The notes under the pieces: model-generated | What the model saw: the letters and a program-made list of their open reading frames with translations, nothing else | Database searches by the model: none | Told to the model about the DNA's origin: nothing | Program-made: the position numbers and the translations under genes | Shown: positions 36,732 to 48,429 of the stretch, one piece after another | Layout of the letters: the number at the start of each line of letters is the position of its first letter | Numbering within the stretch: the stretch's first letter is position 1 | NCBI GenBank assembly: GCA_025093555.1 | Contig: JAIWNF010000028.1 | Span: 186,001-250,000 of the forward strand | Direction of reading: 5' to 3' | Length of the DNA stretch: 64,000 nucleotides | Source: Circinella umbellata | Lineage: Eukaryota; Mucoromycota; Mucoromycetes; Mucorales; Lichtheimiaceae

Positions 36732-38640
36732 ATAATAATAATAACATCCTCCCCCCCCCCTTACCCCACCATCACTTGTAAAATGTTTGTGTATATTTCT
36801 TTCCTCCTCGCTTAACCCCTGCTCTCTCCTCCTCCCCCCTTCCTCTCCTTTTTTTTAAGAAAAAAAAAAAAACTACAAAGCGGGTTCCAAAGTAGTTATT
36901 TTTTTTTCTTTCTGCATAATTAATAACAAATAATATATAGATGATTATTAGCATATAGTATACTTCTTTTTTTTTTGCATATATTTCTTTATTTCTTCTT
37001 TGTTAACTAATACATAGAGAAAAGTCAAAAATAAAATAAAAAATGATGAAACAAAATAGGCTGGCGTTGTTCTTGTTGTGTTGATTTTATTAAATTTAAA
37101 GGGGGGGAGGGAGGGAGGGAGTTGTTTGTTGTTGTCTTTGTGTTAAACAAGTGTCCTACCTAACACATGTCAAAAGAAAGGGGGGGGGGAAAGATATATT
37201 ATCAAAGAACACCTAAATTTTTGTTATATATAACATCCCGAGTCGATCCTTTTATATTTATTTTCATTCTGAGATATAACGATAATGATAATATTATGTA
37301 TGAAGATCTATTGTGGTATTATCTTGATCTATTCATTATGCATACGTATAATGTTCGATCGTATTCTTAATTACGTACTTTTAAAACGCTATTTTACATC
37401 CTAATTTAACCATCATGTAAAAATTACTTTTATATGCGTGTGATTTTATTTCGTAACAACAATTACGTAGATATATTATTATTTAGACAAATTTAAAGTT
37501 TATTAATACTAATAACAAATAATACAAATAAATCGAAACAAAAAGGAGAAAGAAAAAGTATTACCGTGTACATTTGTTCTATAAATTATGAGTACAAATA
37601 ATGATCATTTCACGCCATTTTCACACACAAAGTATTTAATATTTGTTATATTATTGGTTGTAAAGTGAAAGAGAACAAACGTAAGAAAACAAGGAGCTTG
37701 TAATAATAATAATAATAAAAAGACCTCTTTACCTTTTTTTTTTACTTCAGACTTTTATTTTTGTATACAAAGAGCAAAATAGTATCTAGTCAACAAGCAA
37801 AAAAAAAAAAAAAAAAAAAAAACCGGAAGCGGGAGTAAATAAGGACCGAGTTACCGTTAATGAACGTTTCACAAAATGGGAAAATTTCAAAGCGGATATC
37901 AATGCAGATTGCATTAATATTTTAGGTAAACACATTCTAAAAATATAATAATTTAGAATACCTTCTCCCCCCACACACGCATCTTCTTGTTTTTTACTCT
38001 TTCTTTAACCTTTTTCTTTTTAGTGTACATAATCAATATTATATTAACAACATGATTATAACAAGTCTACTATGATTTAAAAGTTTTAAAGAAATATAAA
38101 TATTTATAATTCTTGCCATAAGTATTTCTTATTCCTAAAAGAAAAAAAATTAAGAGTTTGCTTTTACTATTTACACCATTGGAAGTTAAATTTGGGCCCA
38201 TTTACAAATTGAAATGAACCCCGCTTTTGAAATGGGCACAATGTGCCAACTGACGAAATTGTGCTATATAACTCTAATAATGAGCTGCGCCGCTAAATAA
38301 ATATGGATTTATTGTACGTAAGCGCCAATTTGTCTATTTTGTCATTCACTTTTTATGTTCGTTGCCACAATAAGCTGGACCGACAAAAAAAAAAAAAGGT
38401 TCACCTGATTGTATTTTGAAAATTAGAATGCCAGTCAAAGATTGAATAAAATTATTGAAAAAATGACGATAATGAGAGAAGAGAGAGGGATTAGATTAAA
38501 TAGGTTACATCATTGAAGGGGGGGGAGAAGGTTACTACTACTAGAATATACATGGAGAATTTTATTATGCTTTGTTTAGTAAAAAGTGTTATTACTTCAA
38601 TTGGGCAAAACTAGTATCACAGAGATTGTCAATTTCTTGT
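36732..38640. other. gene-poor spacer with an exon-like fragment
   Basis: AT-rich with C-, G- and T-runs (about 36749, 37102, 37182). The only protein-like sequence is a plus-strand stretch at about 37824-37925 following a 22-nt poly(A): PEAGVNKDRVTVNERF then TKWENFKADINADCINIL, ending at a GTAAAC donor-like site. It is GC-richer than the flanks and may be an orphan exon or retrocopy relic. The rest shows nothing. Confidence 0.4.
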
Positions 38641-38672
38641 AAAATTTTATTTATACATCAACGTACATATAA

Positions 38673-39435
38673 TCAGTCAGTATAAAAACTTTGGGGTTTT
38701 GTTTTGATATTTTTACACAAACTCATTCGATTAACTAAAAACGACAATATTAACTTGTTTTTGCTTTTTTTGACTAGACGATCAAAAAGATCGATGGCAG
38801 GTTTTCTCATACTTTTTGGAATGTAGAAGCACTTTATTATCAATTTCACCGTTTCATACATCAAACCATCCTTTCAAATGATTAAGGAAATACATATATT
38901 CTGTTTAGAATATATCTTCAATATTAAAGATATTGAGTTGACAACATTTTACATATTTGACGATTGTATATACAGTATTAAAGTTGTGCAGTTGTAATAT
39001 TCTTTGATTGAGTGATACACTGGCGTTTACAAAGTTGGTGAAATAAATTGGTTTCAAAAGATTTATAATTAACAGGAAATATTAAATGATGTGTAATATT
39101 AAAAAAGCTATATCGGTTCAAATAATCCATTAAGTATTAGATTGAAAGAAGCAAAAAAAAAAGAGGGAATGGATATGTAAATACTACGATACGTAACGAA
39201 AGAGATTTAATTTACTGCATTGAACTTGAAAGTTTATCCTTGGCTAAATATTAAAAGAATTACGTAGGTGATGAAACAATCGAATTATGATACACTGCAT
39301 TTTTCTGACTACACTAATATTTCGCTGAATAAGATTTATTTTTGTAAATTCTTCAAATGCTTCATACTGAACACTTCTAGAAATACGTGGAAGATAAAGA
39401 AAAGAACAACCAATATATATTTCAGGTGACTCCAT
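38673..39435 (-). pseudogene. possible decayed minus-strand gene, unidentified
   Basis: Two protein-like ORFs lie in line: 39244-39435 (63 aa, starts MESPEIYIGCSFLYLPRI) and 38673-38864 (63 aa, contains KPAIDLFDRLVKKSKNKLI). Between them the first frame continues to read like protein (for example YKSFETNLFHQLCKRQC, ITQSKNITTAQL) but with several TAG/TAA stops, and the two ends are out of phase. This is the pattern of a decaying gene or one with unrecognised introns. A promoter-like GC-rich block lies immediately upstream (39500-39575). I do not recognise the family. Confidence 0.3.
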
Positions 39436-39499
39436 ATTTCATCATCAATTTATGCAAAATACTTATGATGGGCCATGTATCAAAAGTTATGTCAAATTC

Positions 39500-39575
39500 T
39501 GCGATCGCGCCGTCTCATTGGTCCCGCCTTATTACCCTGTTCTGCATGTGTACCTTTGCATAAATGACGTATAAT
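39500..39575. promoter_or_regulatory. promoter-like block (CCAAT, GCGATCGC, CRE-like TGACGTA)
   Basis: A compact GC-rich island in AT-rich desert containing the palindrome GCGATCGC, a CCAAT box on the minus strand (ATTGG on plus), CCCGCC and AAATGACGTAT. It is oriented sensibly for the minus-strand ORF starting at 39435. Function is inferred from motifs only. Confidence 0.35.
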
Positions 39576-41092
39576 ATGAAGTTATGAAAACAGTGCTTTT
39601 GTTTCGTTTTGAATAATTTTTATTTTTGTTTTAGTAGCTTAGTATGATGATAATTAAAGTAACTTATCCAACTTACTAAAATTACATGACAAGTTTAAAA
39701 TAGCCCTATTGTACATTTATAATATATCTAGACTGGTACTGTATATTGATACTTGTAGTAAAAGCAAAACATAAGATAGACGATAACTATTAAGAAAAAA
39801 AAAACTTCCAGAATCGCAACAATATTAATATATACCAAAGTAACATATAGTGTACTTCCATGAACCAGGAGAACTACTTCTCTAGGAAAATAGAGTTATA
39901 GTTAAAAGTATCATATCTCACCGTCAAAAAAAAAAAGATAGTATATAAATAGTTACAATAATTGTACGTCTAGATTATATATACCTATCATATACGAAGA
40001 AAATTTTAGTGCCACGCATAAAATACGTACAGGTCCTCCGTATATATTATTTTTATTATCAAACTTTATTTATATATGTGTATACATGAACTGCGTAGGT
40101 TATGATACAAATAGCAAAGCCTTGCAGACGTTTTATTACTGAAAAATGACACACATTTACTTAAAAAAAAAACGTAACTTTACAAAAAGTGTTATTATTA
40201 ATAATAGTTAGAGCAGCAATATCTTTTTTTTTCTTCCTTCTGTTATTTCAAAGAAAAGAAAAGTTAGACACCCTTACGTACTACGTAACAGGAATTTTTA
40301 AGTTTACATTTTATGAAAAATGATTTTAACCGTTGTCATACTAAATATGATGTCTTTACTTTCTTTCGGCCGAGAGATAATAAAAATGGAAGACGTACGT
40401 AGACATTAAAAAAGGTGATTTTTAATGACTAGCTAACTATTTGAAAAATTGTTTAATTACTACCCATGTCGTATAATCAAGCAGTTATTATATTTTTTAT
40501 CTTGTTTACAAAAGTGTTGTTTCTTTTTTGAATGGTCTTTATACGAATTTTTAACATGATTTATCAGCAAACGGCTCGAATCAAATTTTTAATTGAGTTT
40601 TTATATGGATCCATAAATATGTTTACTAATTGATGTCAACTTTATCTTATATATGTAATTAGTTACAATAAAAAATGTTGTTTTGTTACATACGTAGTCT
40701 GGATATATCTCTTTAGTATGGTATCAAGTTGCAATAATTAAATTCGGGTACGTATAGGATACGTAGCAATTTCAATAGAATGATCATCATCATTATTATT
40801 ATATTTGACAAGGAAGATAATACAAAATAAGTCTCTTTTATGGATTCTATCGTATCACGGAAAGATTTATATTTTTTGGTTTTAAAGGTGATGATTTTTT
40901 CATCATTTATAATTTTTATTTATGTGATAAAAGGAATAATAAAAATTTAAGAAAATAAAATAAAATAAGAAGAATAAATATATAACGAATATAATAACGA
41001 ATATAAAAATATATATATATCTTGGCCATAACTAAAGAAAAGTTACATTTTCAAGAGAAATCACAAAGAGATGTCACCGAAAAATCACTGGC
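39576..41092. other. gene-poor spacer
   Basis: AT-rich. Many short TACGTA-type words are scattered through 39900-40760, but no coding or RNA gene is supported. It ends at the tandem-repeat arrays. Confidence 0.5.
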
Positions 41093-41600
41093 CTTGGTAG
41101 AAACTCTCAATTTCGCCCCGGGACAAAATCGATTGTTTCCTGAAGTACTATCAGTGGGCACGGAAGCAATTTCGATAGCACTTCTTGTCGCCTTGCTACC
41201 TATAACGCACTAAGTGGCCATGCATTAGTACTCGGTCTTCACAAGGCTAAAAAGTAGTGGCCGGGTCGGGAATCCTCAGTATGCCCTCGGGCAAAATCGA
41301 TTCGTTCCCTAAGTACTATCAGTGGGCACGGAAGCAATTTCGATAGCACTTGTTGCCTCGCTACCTATAACGCACTAAACGGCCATCATTAGCACTCGGT
41401 AAATCACAAGACTGCAAAGTAGTGGCCGGGTGTTCGGAACGCTCAGTTTTGCTACGCCAAGCAAGGTTGATCCGTTCCTAAAGAAACTATCAGTGGGCAC
41501 AAAAGCAATATCGATAGCACTTTGTTACCTCGCTGACCTATAACGCACTAAGTGGGCATCCAAAGTACTCGGTCGCAAGGCCAAAAAAATCCAAAAGTTC
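41093..41600. repeat. tandem array A: three diverged units of about 165-170 bp
   Basis: Three consecutive copies share ordered blocks: a GGACAAAATCGATT-like block, ACTATCAGTGGGCAC, AAGCAATTTCGATAGCACTT, CTATAACGCACTAA, a CATTAG(T/C)ACTCGGT block and AGTAGTGGCCGGGT. Approximate unit limits are 41093-41269, 41270-41437 and 41438-41600. Units differ by substitutions and small indels, so no frame is kept. Base composition is near 50% GC, in sharp contrast to the flanks. It abuts array B. Confidence 0.85.
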
Positions 41601-41628
41601 TCTGGGAAATCGTCCCAGTCGAGCTTGC

Positions 41629-42110
41629 CAGAACTTTATACCGGACAGGCAGTACGCATTCCTCCTGATGGTCCTACAATCCAACTTTGGCCCAAAAGCG
41701 TGAAACAATAGTACTACTCTTTCAATAATACCACTTACCTTCAAGAACTTTACCGAAGAGGCAGTAAAGCATCCACTTGATGGACCTACAATCCAACTCT
41801 GGCCCAAAATCATGTATAGTATCATATTCTTACTATGTTTTTTAAAATAATATCACGTACCTTTATAACCATCACCAAGGAGACGCCAAAGGAACTGCTT
41901 GATAGACCTACAATCCAACTCTGGTCCAAAAATATGTATAGTATCATATTCTTAATATGTTTTTTAGAATAATATCACGTACCTTTAAGTCCTTCACCAA
42001 GGAGGTGCCAAACAAACAGCTTGATGGACCTACAATTCAACTCTGGCCCAAAAGCATGTATAGTATCATATTCTAAATATGCTTTTCAATAATATGGCGA
42101 CGTACCTTTT
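41629..42110. repeat. tandem array B: four diverged units of about 122 bp
   Basis: Copies at about 41629-41739, 41740-41863, 41864-41985 and 41986-42110. The shared core is GAyrGwCCTACAATyCAACT followed by TGGyCCAAAA, then ATGTATAGTATCATATTCT and an end ACGTACCTT. On the minus strand each unit reads TTGGATTGTAGGTCCATCAAG, then a variable stretch, then AAAG|GTACGTGA or GTAAGTGG, a good splice donor, so it could be a repeated exon-plus-intron module. The minus reading runs on into array A. Confidence 0.85.
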
Positions 42111-44299
42111 GTCCCACACTCGCCCCAACCTCCCAGCCAATCTGTTTAAGCTATATATACATATAAAAAACAATATTTAGTTTAATTTGTACAGCTCCCT
42201 TTCTTTTCCTTTCTCCCCTCTTTCATTGACCCCCATTCATTTACACAAACACAAGCACAATACAACGCATATGTCGTTACACTGTTTCTACGTACAGTAA
42301 TTCCATAACAAATAGTTCCAGAGCTCTTTATAAATATTTTGACAGAAAATGAAGTTAGGAACCAACAAATGTCAAGACGAATGACTTGAAAGAAAAAAAA
42401 ACCTACTTTGTCACTATAGTATAATAAAGAAAAATGAAAGTTAGGAACAAAATGAAGAAGAGGGTGAGAAGTCAAAAGGGAAACGAAGTAAAAGGAATAA
42501 AACTTTATTTTGTTACCATAGATAAAGGCCATAAAAATAAATGCGCGTTCCTCATTTCTAAAGAAAAACAGAAAAGCTGATTAGCACAAATAATTGAATG
42601 AAAATATAATAATAATGGAAAAGGATATTTCTTTTGACAATTCGTTTGACCGCCTCATGTATTATGCTTCATGCCTCCATTCTTGGAGAAAAAGAAAGTA
42701 CAATAGGATGTGTCTTTTTTTTTTTTTTGCACAATGGTAAAGAAAAAAATGTTGGGTTTGAAAAGCATATCAACCAATGAGAAGCCCTGAATAACTTTTC
42801 AAATAGGTACACTGCCAAATTCATATATACGATTATTTCTATAATATAATGTACAACTCATAAATAAAAGAAAATTAATTATTTAAAGAAAACCATACAA
42901 TTGTAGTTTCATCAGATTAAACTCAAACGATTGACCATAAGTAATGTCTAATTGCATGTTTTCAAGGGATCTAGTATTCAGGTAAACTTTAAAAAACTGT
43001 CAATATTGAAATTACAGATAGTAATTACCAAGAGTAGCTGATATAAAAATAATTGTTCCTATGGTAATTAACAGTTTATATATGGACCAAGAAAAAGTAT
43101 TGTTTTTAACAGGTTACCGGGACATTCAAAGATTTTTATAACCAAGAGTTTTTTTTTTACTCCATAATACCTGTGGAAAGAGGCCCGTGCATATGGCGAT
43201 CTTGTTAGTGACTGAGAGTGAATTGTAAGTAATTTTTGCTGTTTCTAACTTAATATTATATTTGTAACTTAATGGTATATGAAAGCATCAATAATAATAA
43301 TTATACTGTAACTAGTAATCTTGTAATAGTAGAATTGAAAGGAAAGAATTATAATCTGAATCTTTTGTTGCTTAGTTTAAACAAACACATATATATTCTA
43401 AATATATAAGTATAAATCAGCCGCCCTTACATACAAAAAAAAAGTGTTGAGTATTTTAATAAAAGAAGTTCACCTTACTACTATAAACAAGGCCTTTTAC
43501 TATCGAAAACGTCTATTACTTTTATAATTGAAACAAAATGTCGAAAAAAAAAGTTATCTTTATAATCAATCCTGTCTATATGCATGACAGGATACGAAAC
43601 AAACGATATATTGTTGAATCCCGTTGTTATGAGGGGAGATCTGAAAACTTCAAGGGTACGTAGATAAGGAAGAAGTTTGTTGTATAATAGAAAAATGAGA
43701 ATAGTGATAATGAGTTTTGTGTTAACAAAGGTATCCAATTTTTTCTTTGTAGGTTGGTCTTGGGGATAAAATCATCATTATACGTAATTATTAAGATTCA
43801 ACATGATGTAGCAGCTGATATATTTATAAAAAGTGTATATAATAAAGCTTGATAATGGGGAAAAGAAGAGTCAAACAAAAATTGCTGTTTTTTTATTCGG
43901 CTGTAGTAATCTAATAATTTTAAGTATTTCGTAAATACTATGCTAGGATATACCTAATCTTTTTATTATGCGGATTTAACGTGCGGCGATTTACTTATCG
44001 AATAATACCTTCGAACTCTTGTAATAAACTGATCATCATTATGACTTCAATACTATTTTTTGTTTTGTATGGTTTGTGACGATGACATGAAGACCCATCA
44101 TTGTTACCTGTGGATTCTTTTTTTTTTCGTCCTTTGCTAATAGTTTATATCTGCTGCGCTTTTCGAGTCTCAATTTCGCTCACTGTAGAAGCATTGAAAG
44201 ACAGCAAAAAGTGAAGGTACCGAACTGTATAAAAAATTATTGACTATCACTTTCTTGCTGCCCTTTTATACTTTACAAAAGAAAAGAAAAACAAAACTA
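42111..44299. other. intergenic region
   Basis: AT-rich spacer up to the F-box gene. A 116-codon minus-strand ORF (42182-42532) and a few shorter ones have no convincing protein character. The last few hundred bases are the likely promoter of the F-box protein. Confidence 0.45.
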
Positions 44300-46882
44300 A
44301 TGACTAAAAAAAAGCAATCTACAACAACAGAATCCACAATTCCAAAAAAGAGAAAAATCACCTCATTAAATTCGTCATTTTTCGATTTATTACCTGTGGA
44401 AATAGCTGACCTTGTTGTTGACTATTTGAGTTCATCCGACATTATCGAATGCATTTGTGTGGCGTCAACATGGACTTACTTCTTTTACCCAAAGTTATTT
44501 CAAACCGTCGAGCTAAAAAGTTCGGAACGGATTTCCAACGTCTTTGATATTTTAAAAGAGTCCGGTAAACAATATAATAACAATAAGCGTCGCAAAAGAG
44601 TATCCACGTCATTATCGTTATTTTCAACAGCAGCATCATCGTCATCATCAACGCGTATCTCTTTAAGTGAAGGTGGTGGTATCCCACCCAATCTTGGATA
44701 TAATACTCGACACATTGTATTATGTGGCGGTATAATGTCAAATTATACCATGCGGACGTTGGCACAGTACTGTCCTAATGTACAATCATTAGTTTTCTTA
44801 TGGCATAATGAAAATAAAAGTCCTTCACAACAATTTATGACCAAGAAATATAAAGGGCATTACTCAAACCAGCATAAAGCACATTCACCCGTTCCTTTTC
44901 TTAAACCACAAAATCAATCTTTATCATCGTCATTACCATTTACTACTAGCTACAGCAATCTTAGATCACTAACCTTATTTAAATCAGGAATAAGAGTACA
45001 TCTTCGTCCTTCACCCAACGATAATATCAATATCACTGCATTCTCATATAATGTGTTACAAAATGTTCCACAACTTGAACATCTAATTCTCAAAATTGGT
45101 GCAGTATCTCTCACAATTCAAGATATGGAAGTAATTCATAGATCATGCCCAAGACTCAAAAGTCTTGAAATTGATTTGATATTTATGGATAATGATAACA
45201 ACACTAATAATGAGATCTTATCATCTCTGGTAGCGAAAGAAGATGATTCAACAACAGCAGTAACTATAACACCTACCACTTGCTTTGAAAAATTAGTTCT
45301 TGAATCTGATACATGGGGTAACGATGAAAGTATTTATAACAACCCATGGTTCAAATATATTAGCCTTAAATATCCTGGATTGAAACACTTGAAGATGAAT
45401 GTAAACGAACTAAAGGATTCGCTATATGGATACAACGAGCATATATTTGACCCTGATCATGCTTTCCACTTCCCTCAACGTCCAGAACAAATACAGCGAG
45501 AACGACCGCCATCACCAACAACAGCTAAAATGAAATTAAAAGATTACTTTCCACAACTGGAGCATGTAACTCTTGGAAAATTTGGTGGAAAAACAAGTAT
45601 AACATGGCCCCAACTTATTCAAGGAATTTCATCCGTTGCATTACGTGATGCTGATTATTTTTCTGTTTTTGGAGCAACAACAGTATCAGCGAAAGCAGAA
45701 AATGATTTTCAAAACTGGGCAAAACAAGTCAACCTAACAACGTCAGGAACGATGACAGCATTATTAACTCACCATCATGACCATCAACAACAACAGCAAC
45801 AACAAAAAACGTCAGGTTTACGAAAATTAGTTCTTCGTATCTTACCATTAAGGTACATGGATAATTTTAAACATTTTACACAATTATGTCAACTTCATTT
45901 GGATGGAATTTATCGCGATATGGATGATTTTATTCAAACACTCCCAGTTGATCTTTTACTTATAAATTGCCCTACTCTGGAGCACTTGAAGATCAAAATG
46001 TTTCTCCTCGTGTGTCAAAATAATAATAATAGTAATAGATCTACAGCAACGACAGCGACAACAATAACTAGCAAATCACGCTTACATACATTATTAATAC
46101 ATGAATCAGGGATTGTGAATAACAACGACAGTAATTATCCGCATAATAATGTTCTTACGCGAATAGGACAACTTTGTCCACGACTTGTACATTTAGACAT
46201 ATTTCAGTGTGATTGGTTATTACTAAACAGTAACCCGAATCATGGTGGCTATCCTGTAATTCATATTGACATGCCTCATCAAAAGTTTAGTTATTTGCGA
46301 TTAGTGGAATTGAGTGCACACAAAAGTAGTTATGCTCAACAATTTCCAATACTAATGGGTGATAGAACAAATACAGAGTACGGTCCAGAAGCATTTGCGG
46401 CAGATATTCGTTTACATCCATCTTGGGCACCAACCTATGTGGAGACTGATGGACAGCAAATTGATTATATACTTTTAAAGAAACCAAATATGGAACAGCA
46501 ACAGCCAGAACAAGTAACAAGGAAGAAAATGACAAAAGCATCATCATTATCGCTGGTTTTCAAACTTCATCAAACTTATAGTATGTCTGGGAATACGTTA
46601 GAAGTAAAACGTCTCACGAATAATGACAATTTAAAAAGAATCATAACCTGGCTTGAGAAGGAGATCAGTACCAATGAAGAAGAGCGTAATTGTGCATCAG
46701 AACGGGCTTCTTTTTTAAAGAGTGAATATGTTTATCCATATGCTAAGCATTGCTCTATCGTTATCCATTGCCAAAGTACTCATCAATTTTATTGCGATGA
46801 CATCCGACTTGATGATATGGGAAACGACGATAATCATATAGCTACTAGGATTCAACGAAAACGCTCTTTTTACCGTTTTTAA
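44300..46882 (+). CDS. F-box protein with leucine-rich-repeat-like C-terminal region
   Basis: Intronless ORF. The frame opens at 44240, but the ATG at 44300 (MTKKKQSTTTES) is the better start because the upstream part (MTITFLLPFYTLQ) looks like translated leader; this gives 860 aa. The F-box-like motif is at residues ~27-70: FFDLLPVEIADLVVDYLSSS, then IIECICVASTWTYFFYPKLF and QTVEL, followed by irregular LRR-type repeats (LGYNTRHIVLCGG, CPNVQSLVFLW, VPQLEHLILKIG, CPRLKSLEIDL, YPGLKHLKMNV, CPTLEHLKIKM, CPRLVHLDIFQC). Low-complexity inserts (Asn, Gln/His) interrupt the repeats. It is expected to act as a substrate receptor of an SCF ubiquitin ligase. F-box/LRR genes are expanded in Mucorales, so no one-to-one orthologue can be named. 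It sits beside the mobile-element-rich region. Confidence 0.85.
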   Translation: MTKKKQSTTTESTIPKKRKITSLNSSFFDLLPVEIADLVVDYLSSSDIIECICVASTWTYFFYPKLFQTVELKSSERISNVFDILKESGKQYNNNKRRKRVSTSLSLFSTAASSSSSTRISLSEGGGIPPNLGYNTRHIVLCGGIMSNYTMRTLAQYCPNVQSLVFLWHNENKSPSQQFMTKKYKGHYSNQHKAHSPVPFLKPQNQSLSSSLPFTTSYSNLRSLTLFKSGIRVHLRPSPNDNINITAFSYNVLQNVPQLEHLILKIGAVSLTIQDMEVIHRSCPRLKSLEIDLIFMDNDNNTNNEILSSLVAKEDDSTTAVTITPTTCFEKLVLESDTWGNDESIYNNPWFKYISLKYPGLKHLKMNVNELKDSLYGYNEHIFDPDHAFHFPQRPEQIQRERPPSPTTAKMKLKDYFPQLEHVTLGKFGGKTSITWPQLIQGISSVALRDADYFSVFGATTVSAKAENDFQNWAKQVNLTTSGTMTALLTHHHDHQQQQQQQKTSGLRKLVLRILPLRYMDNFKHFTQLCQLHLDGIYRDMDDFIQTLPVDLLLINCPTLEHLKIKMFLLVCQNNNNSNRSTATTATTITSKSRLHTLLIHESGIVNNNDSNYPHNNVLTRIGQLCPRLVHLDIFQCDWLLLNSNPNHGGYPVIHIDMPHQKFSYLRLVELSAHKSSYAQQFPILMGDRTNTEYGPEAFAADIRLHPSWAPTYVETDGQQIDYILLKKPNMEQQQPEQVTRKKMTKASSLSLVFKLHQTYSMSGNTLEVKRLTNNDNLKRIITWLEKEISTNEEERNCASERASFLKSEYVYPYAKHCSIVIHCQSTHQFYCDDIRLDDMGNDDNHIATRIQRKRSFYRF

Positions 46883-47463
46883 CTGTTGACTTTTTTTTTT
46901 ATTAAAACTTCTGACCATTCTTCTATCTTAATAGTATTATATTTACTGAATTTCCTAGCTTATTTCTTTTTTGTTTATGTAATCAATATGTAAAATAGTT
47001 GAAAAATATAATAAACTGTTAAAAAAACAGCTCTGGTCCCTCTTTCAAAAGAAAAAAGCCAACATAGGCTTAATTGGTTATAATTTTCATATACTATGGA
47101 GAATGATTCAAATTAATGTGTCTTTTCGTTAAAAGTGCATACAAGAATGAAATCTTATTTTCGACTGAAATTTCTAAAAACAATACTCCAACCCTTCTTT
47201 ATAAACTATTGAAGTTTTACATGTATGTATTGTATGGGCTGTCAATTTGATCAAGTGACGCGATTTAGTAAGTCCAAGTTATTCTGATTTTTGTATTCTT
47301 TTGTATCACGGATGACAATTTACCATTTCAAGATATAGATCGTGGAGCAAAAAAAATCATGTTTCTTCATATCTGTACCTGAAATTTTTTTGTGTACGCA
47401 TATCTATGCATCTTAATTACTCTCCCACGTTCTTGTGTGTAACAGTTACATATTTACTAATTA
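46883..47463. other. intergenic region
   Basis: AT-rich 3' flank of the F-box gene, running up to the TIR-like sequence of the Tc1/mariner relic. No feature seen. Confidence 0.5.
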
Positions 47464-47500
47464 CAGGATTTTCCCATGATGGCGGACATTTTGGCGTTGA
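47464..47500 (+). repeat. putative terminal repeat of the Tc1/mariner relic
   Basis: CAGGATTTTCCCATGATGGC followed by GGACATTTTGGCG, preceded by TA, about 115 bp upstream of the transposase relic. Closely related words (GGATTTTTCCCAATGATTGG, CCATGATGGCGGGG, CATTTTGGC) recur at 52874-52952. No matching right end was found within 1 kb downstream. Confidence 0.45.
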
Positions 47501-47580
47501 GAGATGTAATTTTGGTGATTAGCGTTTAAAGTACAGGTAGCAAGTGAAAAACAATAATTAATATATTATTAACCTTTGGT

Positions 47581-48416
47581 ATGAACTTTTTAGGTCACTA
47601 CATTAAATATGTGGACGCATTTATCATTCAGCTAATTGATATGATTCAAAACATTACTGTGAATGCTGGAGAAGCCGCTAGTTTGTTCGAATACCAAAGC
47701 GCACAACGCAAGAGTATTTTAATCGTTTTCGAGATAGCGAACCTTATCTGTCAAGTCAATGCGGAAAGTCTCCTGGACCACCATCCGCATTAATTTATGA
47801 ATATACCATGACACTTCAAGCATTTTACAACCATGGCCACACTGCCACAATAAAGCAAGCCCAAGATATGGTCCGTGAAAAATTTAGCGTGTTAATAACA
47901 CAGAGTTGCCTACAAAAACACTTGGTACAACATTGTGGACTTGCGATGAAAAAATTACAATTAATATCTAAAGCGCGTACGTCACAAGAAACTATTACAA
48001 AACAGAAGAGTTGGGTAATGGATATTATCAAAAATGAAATCGACTTTTCCAGCTGTTTTTTCTTGAACGAAACCGGTTTTAATCTACATCCAAAACAAAC
48101 TTTTGAGACGATTAATCAAGGGAAAGCCCACAAAAGCACGGGTCCCAGATTCTTGTGGTGTAGATTTTACCATCATTCTAGGTGCCATGGTGGCTGACGG
48201 TATAGTCAGATTTCCTTGAGAAGGCCGCAAGCAGTAGTGAGAACGAAGAACCGGAAGCTACAAGGTAGCGAAGAACGTCTAGTTGGCAAGATCGGAACTA
48301 GAGGTGAACACTACAAGAACAATATGCAAGGGAAATTCCTTATTATGGACAATGCAAGTATTCATCATTCAAAAAGTGCGAAAGAACTAATTACAAGTCG
48401 TGTACAGTTGAATTAA
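47581..48416 (+). pseudogene. Tc1/mariner-superfamily DDE transposase relic
   Basis: Translating successive plus-strand frames gives an N-terminal helix-turn-helix-like part (about 47600-47760), CGKSPGPPSALIYEYTMTL, a second HTH-like part ending SCLQKHLVQHCGLAMKKL, the first DDE block as FFLNETGFNLH, DFTIILGAMVADGIVRF, and the second DDE block GKFLIMDNASIHHSK. Order and spacing match Tc1/mariner transposases of Mucorales. The first catalytic Asp (normally xDExGF) is Asn here. There are frame changes near 47760 and 48205, a TGA after VRFP, an apparent deletion before GKFLIMD, and no third acidic block. The element is inactive. The open frames are 47581-47793, 47808-48197 and 48216-48416. Confidence 0.8.
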
Positions 48417-48429
48417 TATGAAGCAAATA

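Noticed and set aside
42182..42532. 116-codon minus-strand ORF
   Set aside because: Aromatic/Phe-rich low-complexity reading of AT-rich DNA, with no motif or neighbours to support it.
44240..44299. Upstream ATG extending the F-box protein by 20 residues
   Set aside because: The extension is hydrophobic/low-quality and the downstream ATG (MTKKKQST) gives a typical N-terminus, so the later start was chosen, without proof.
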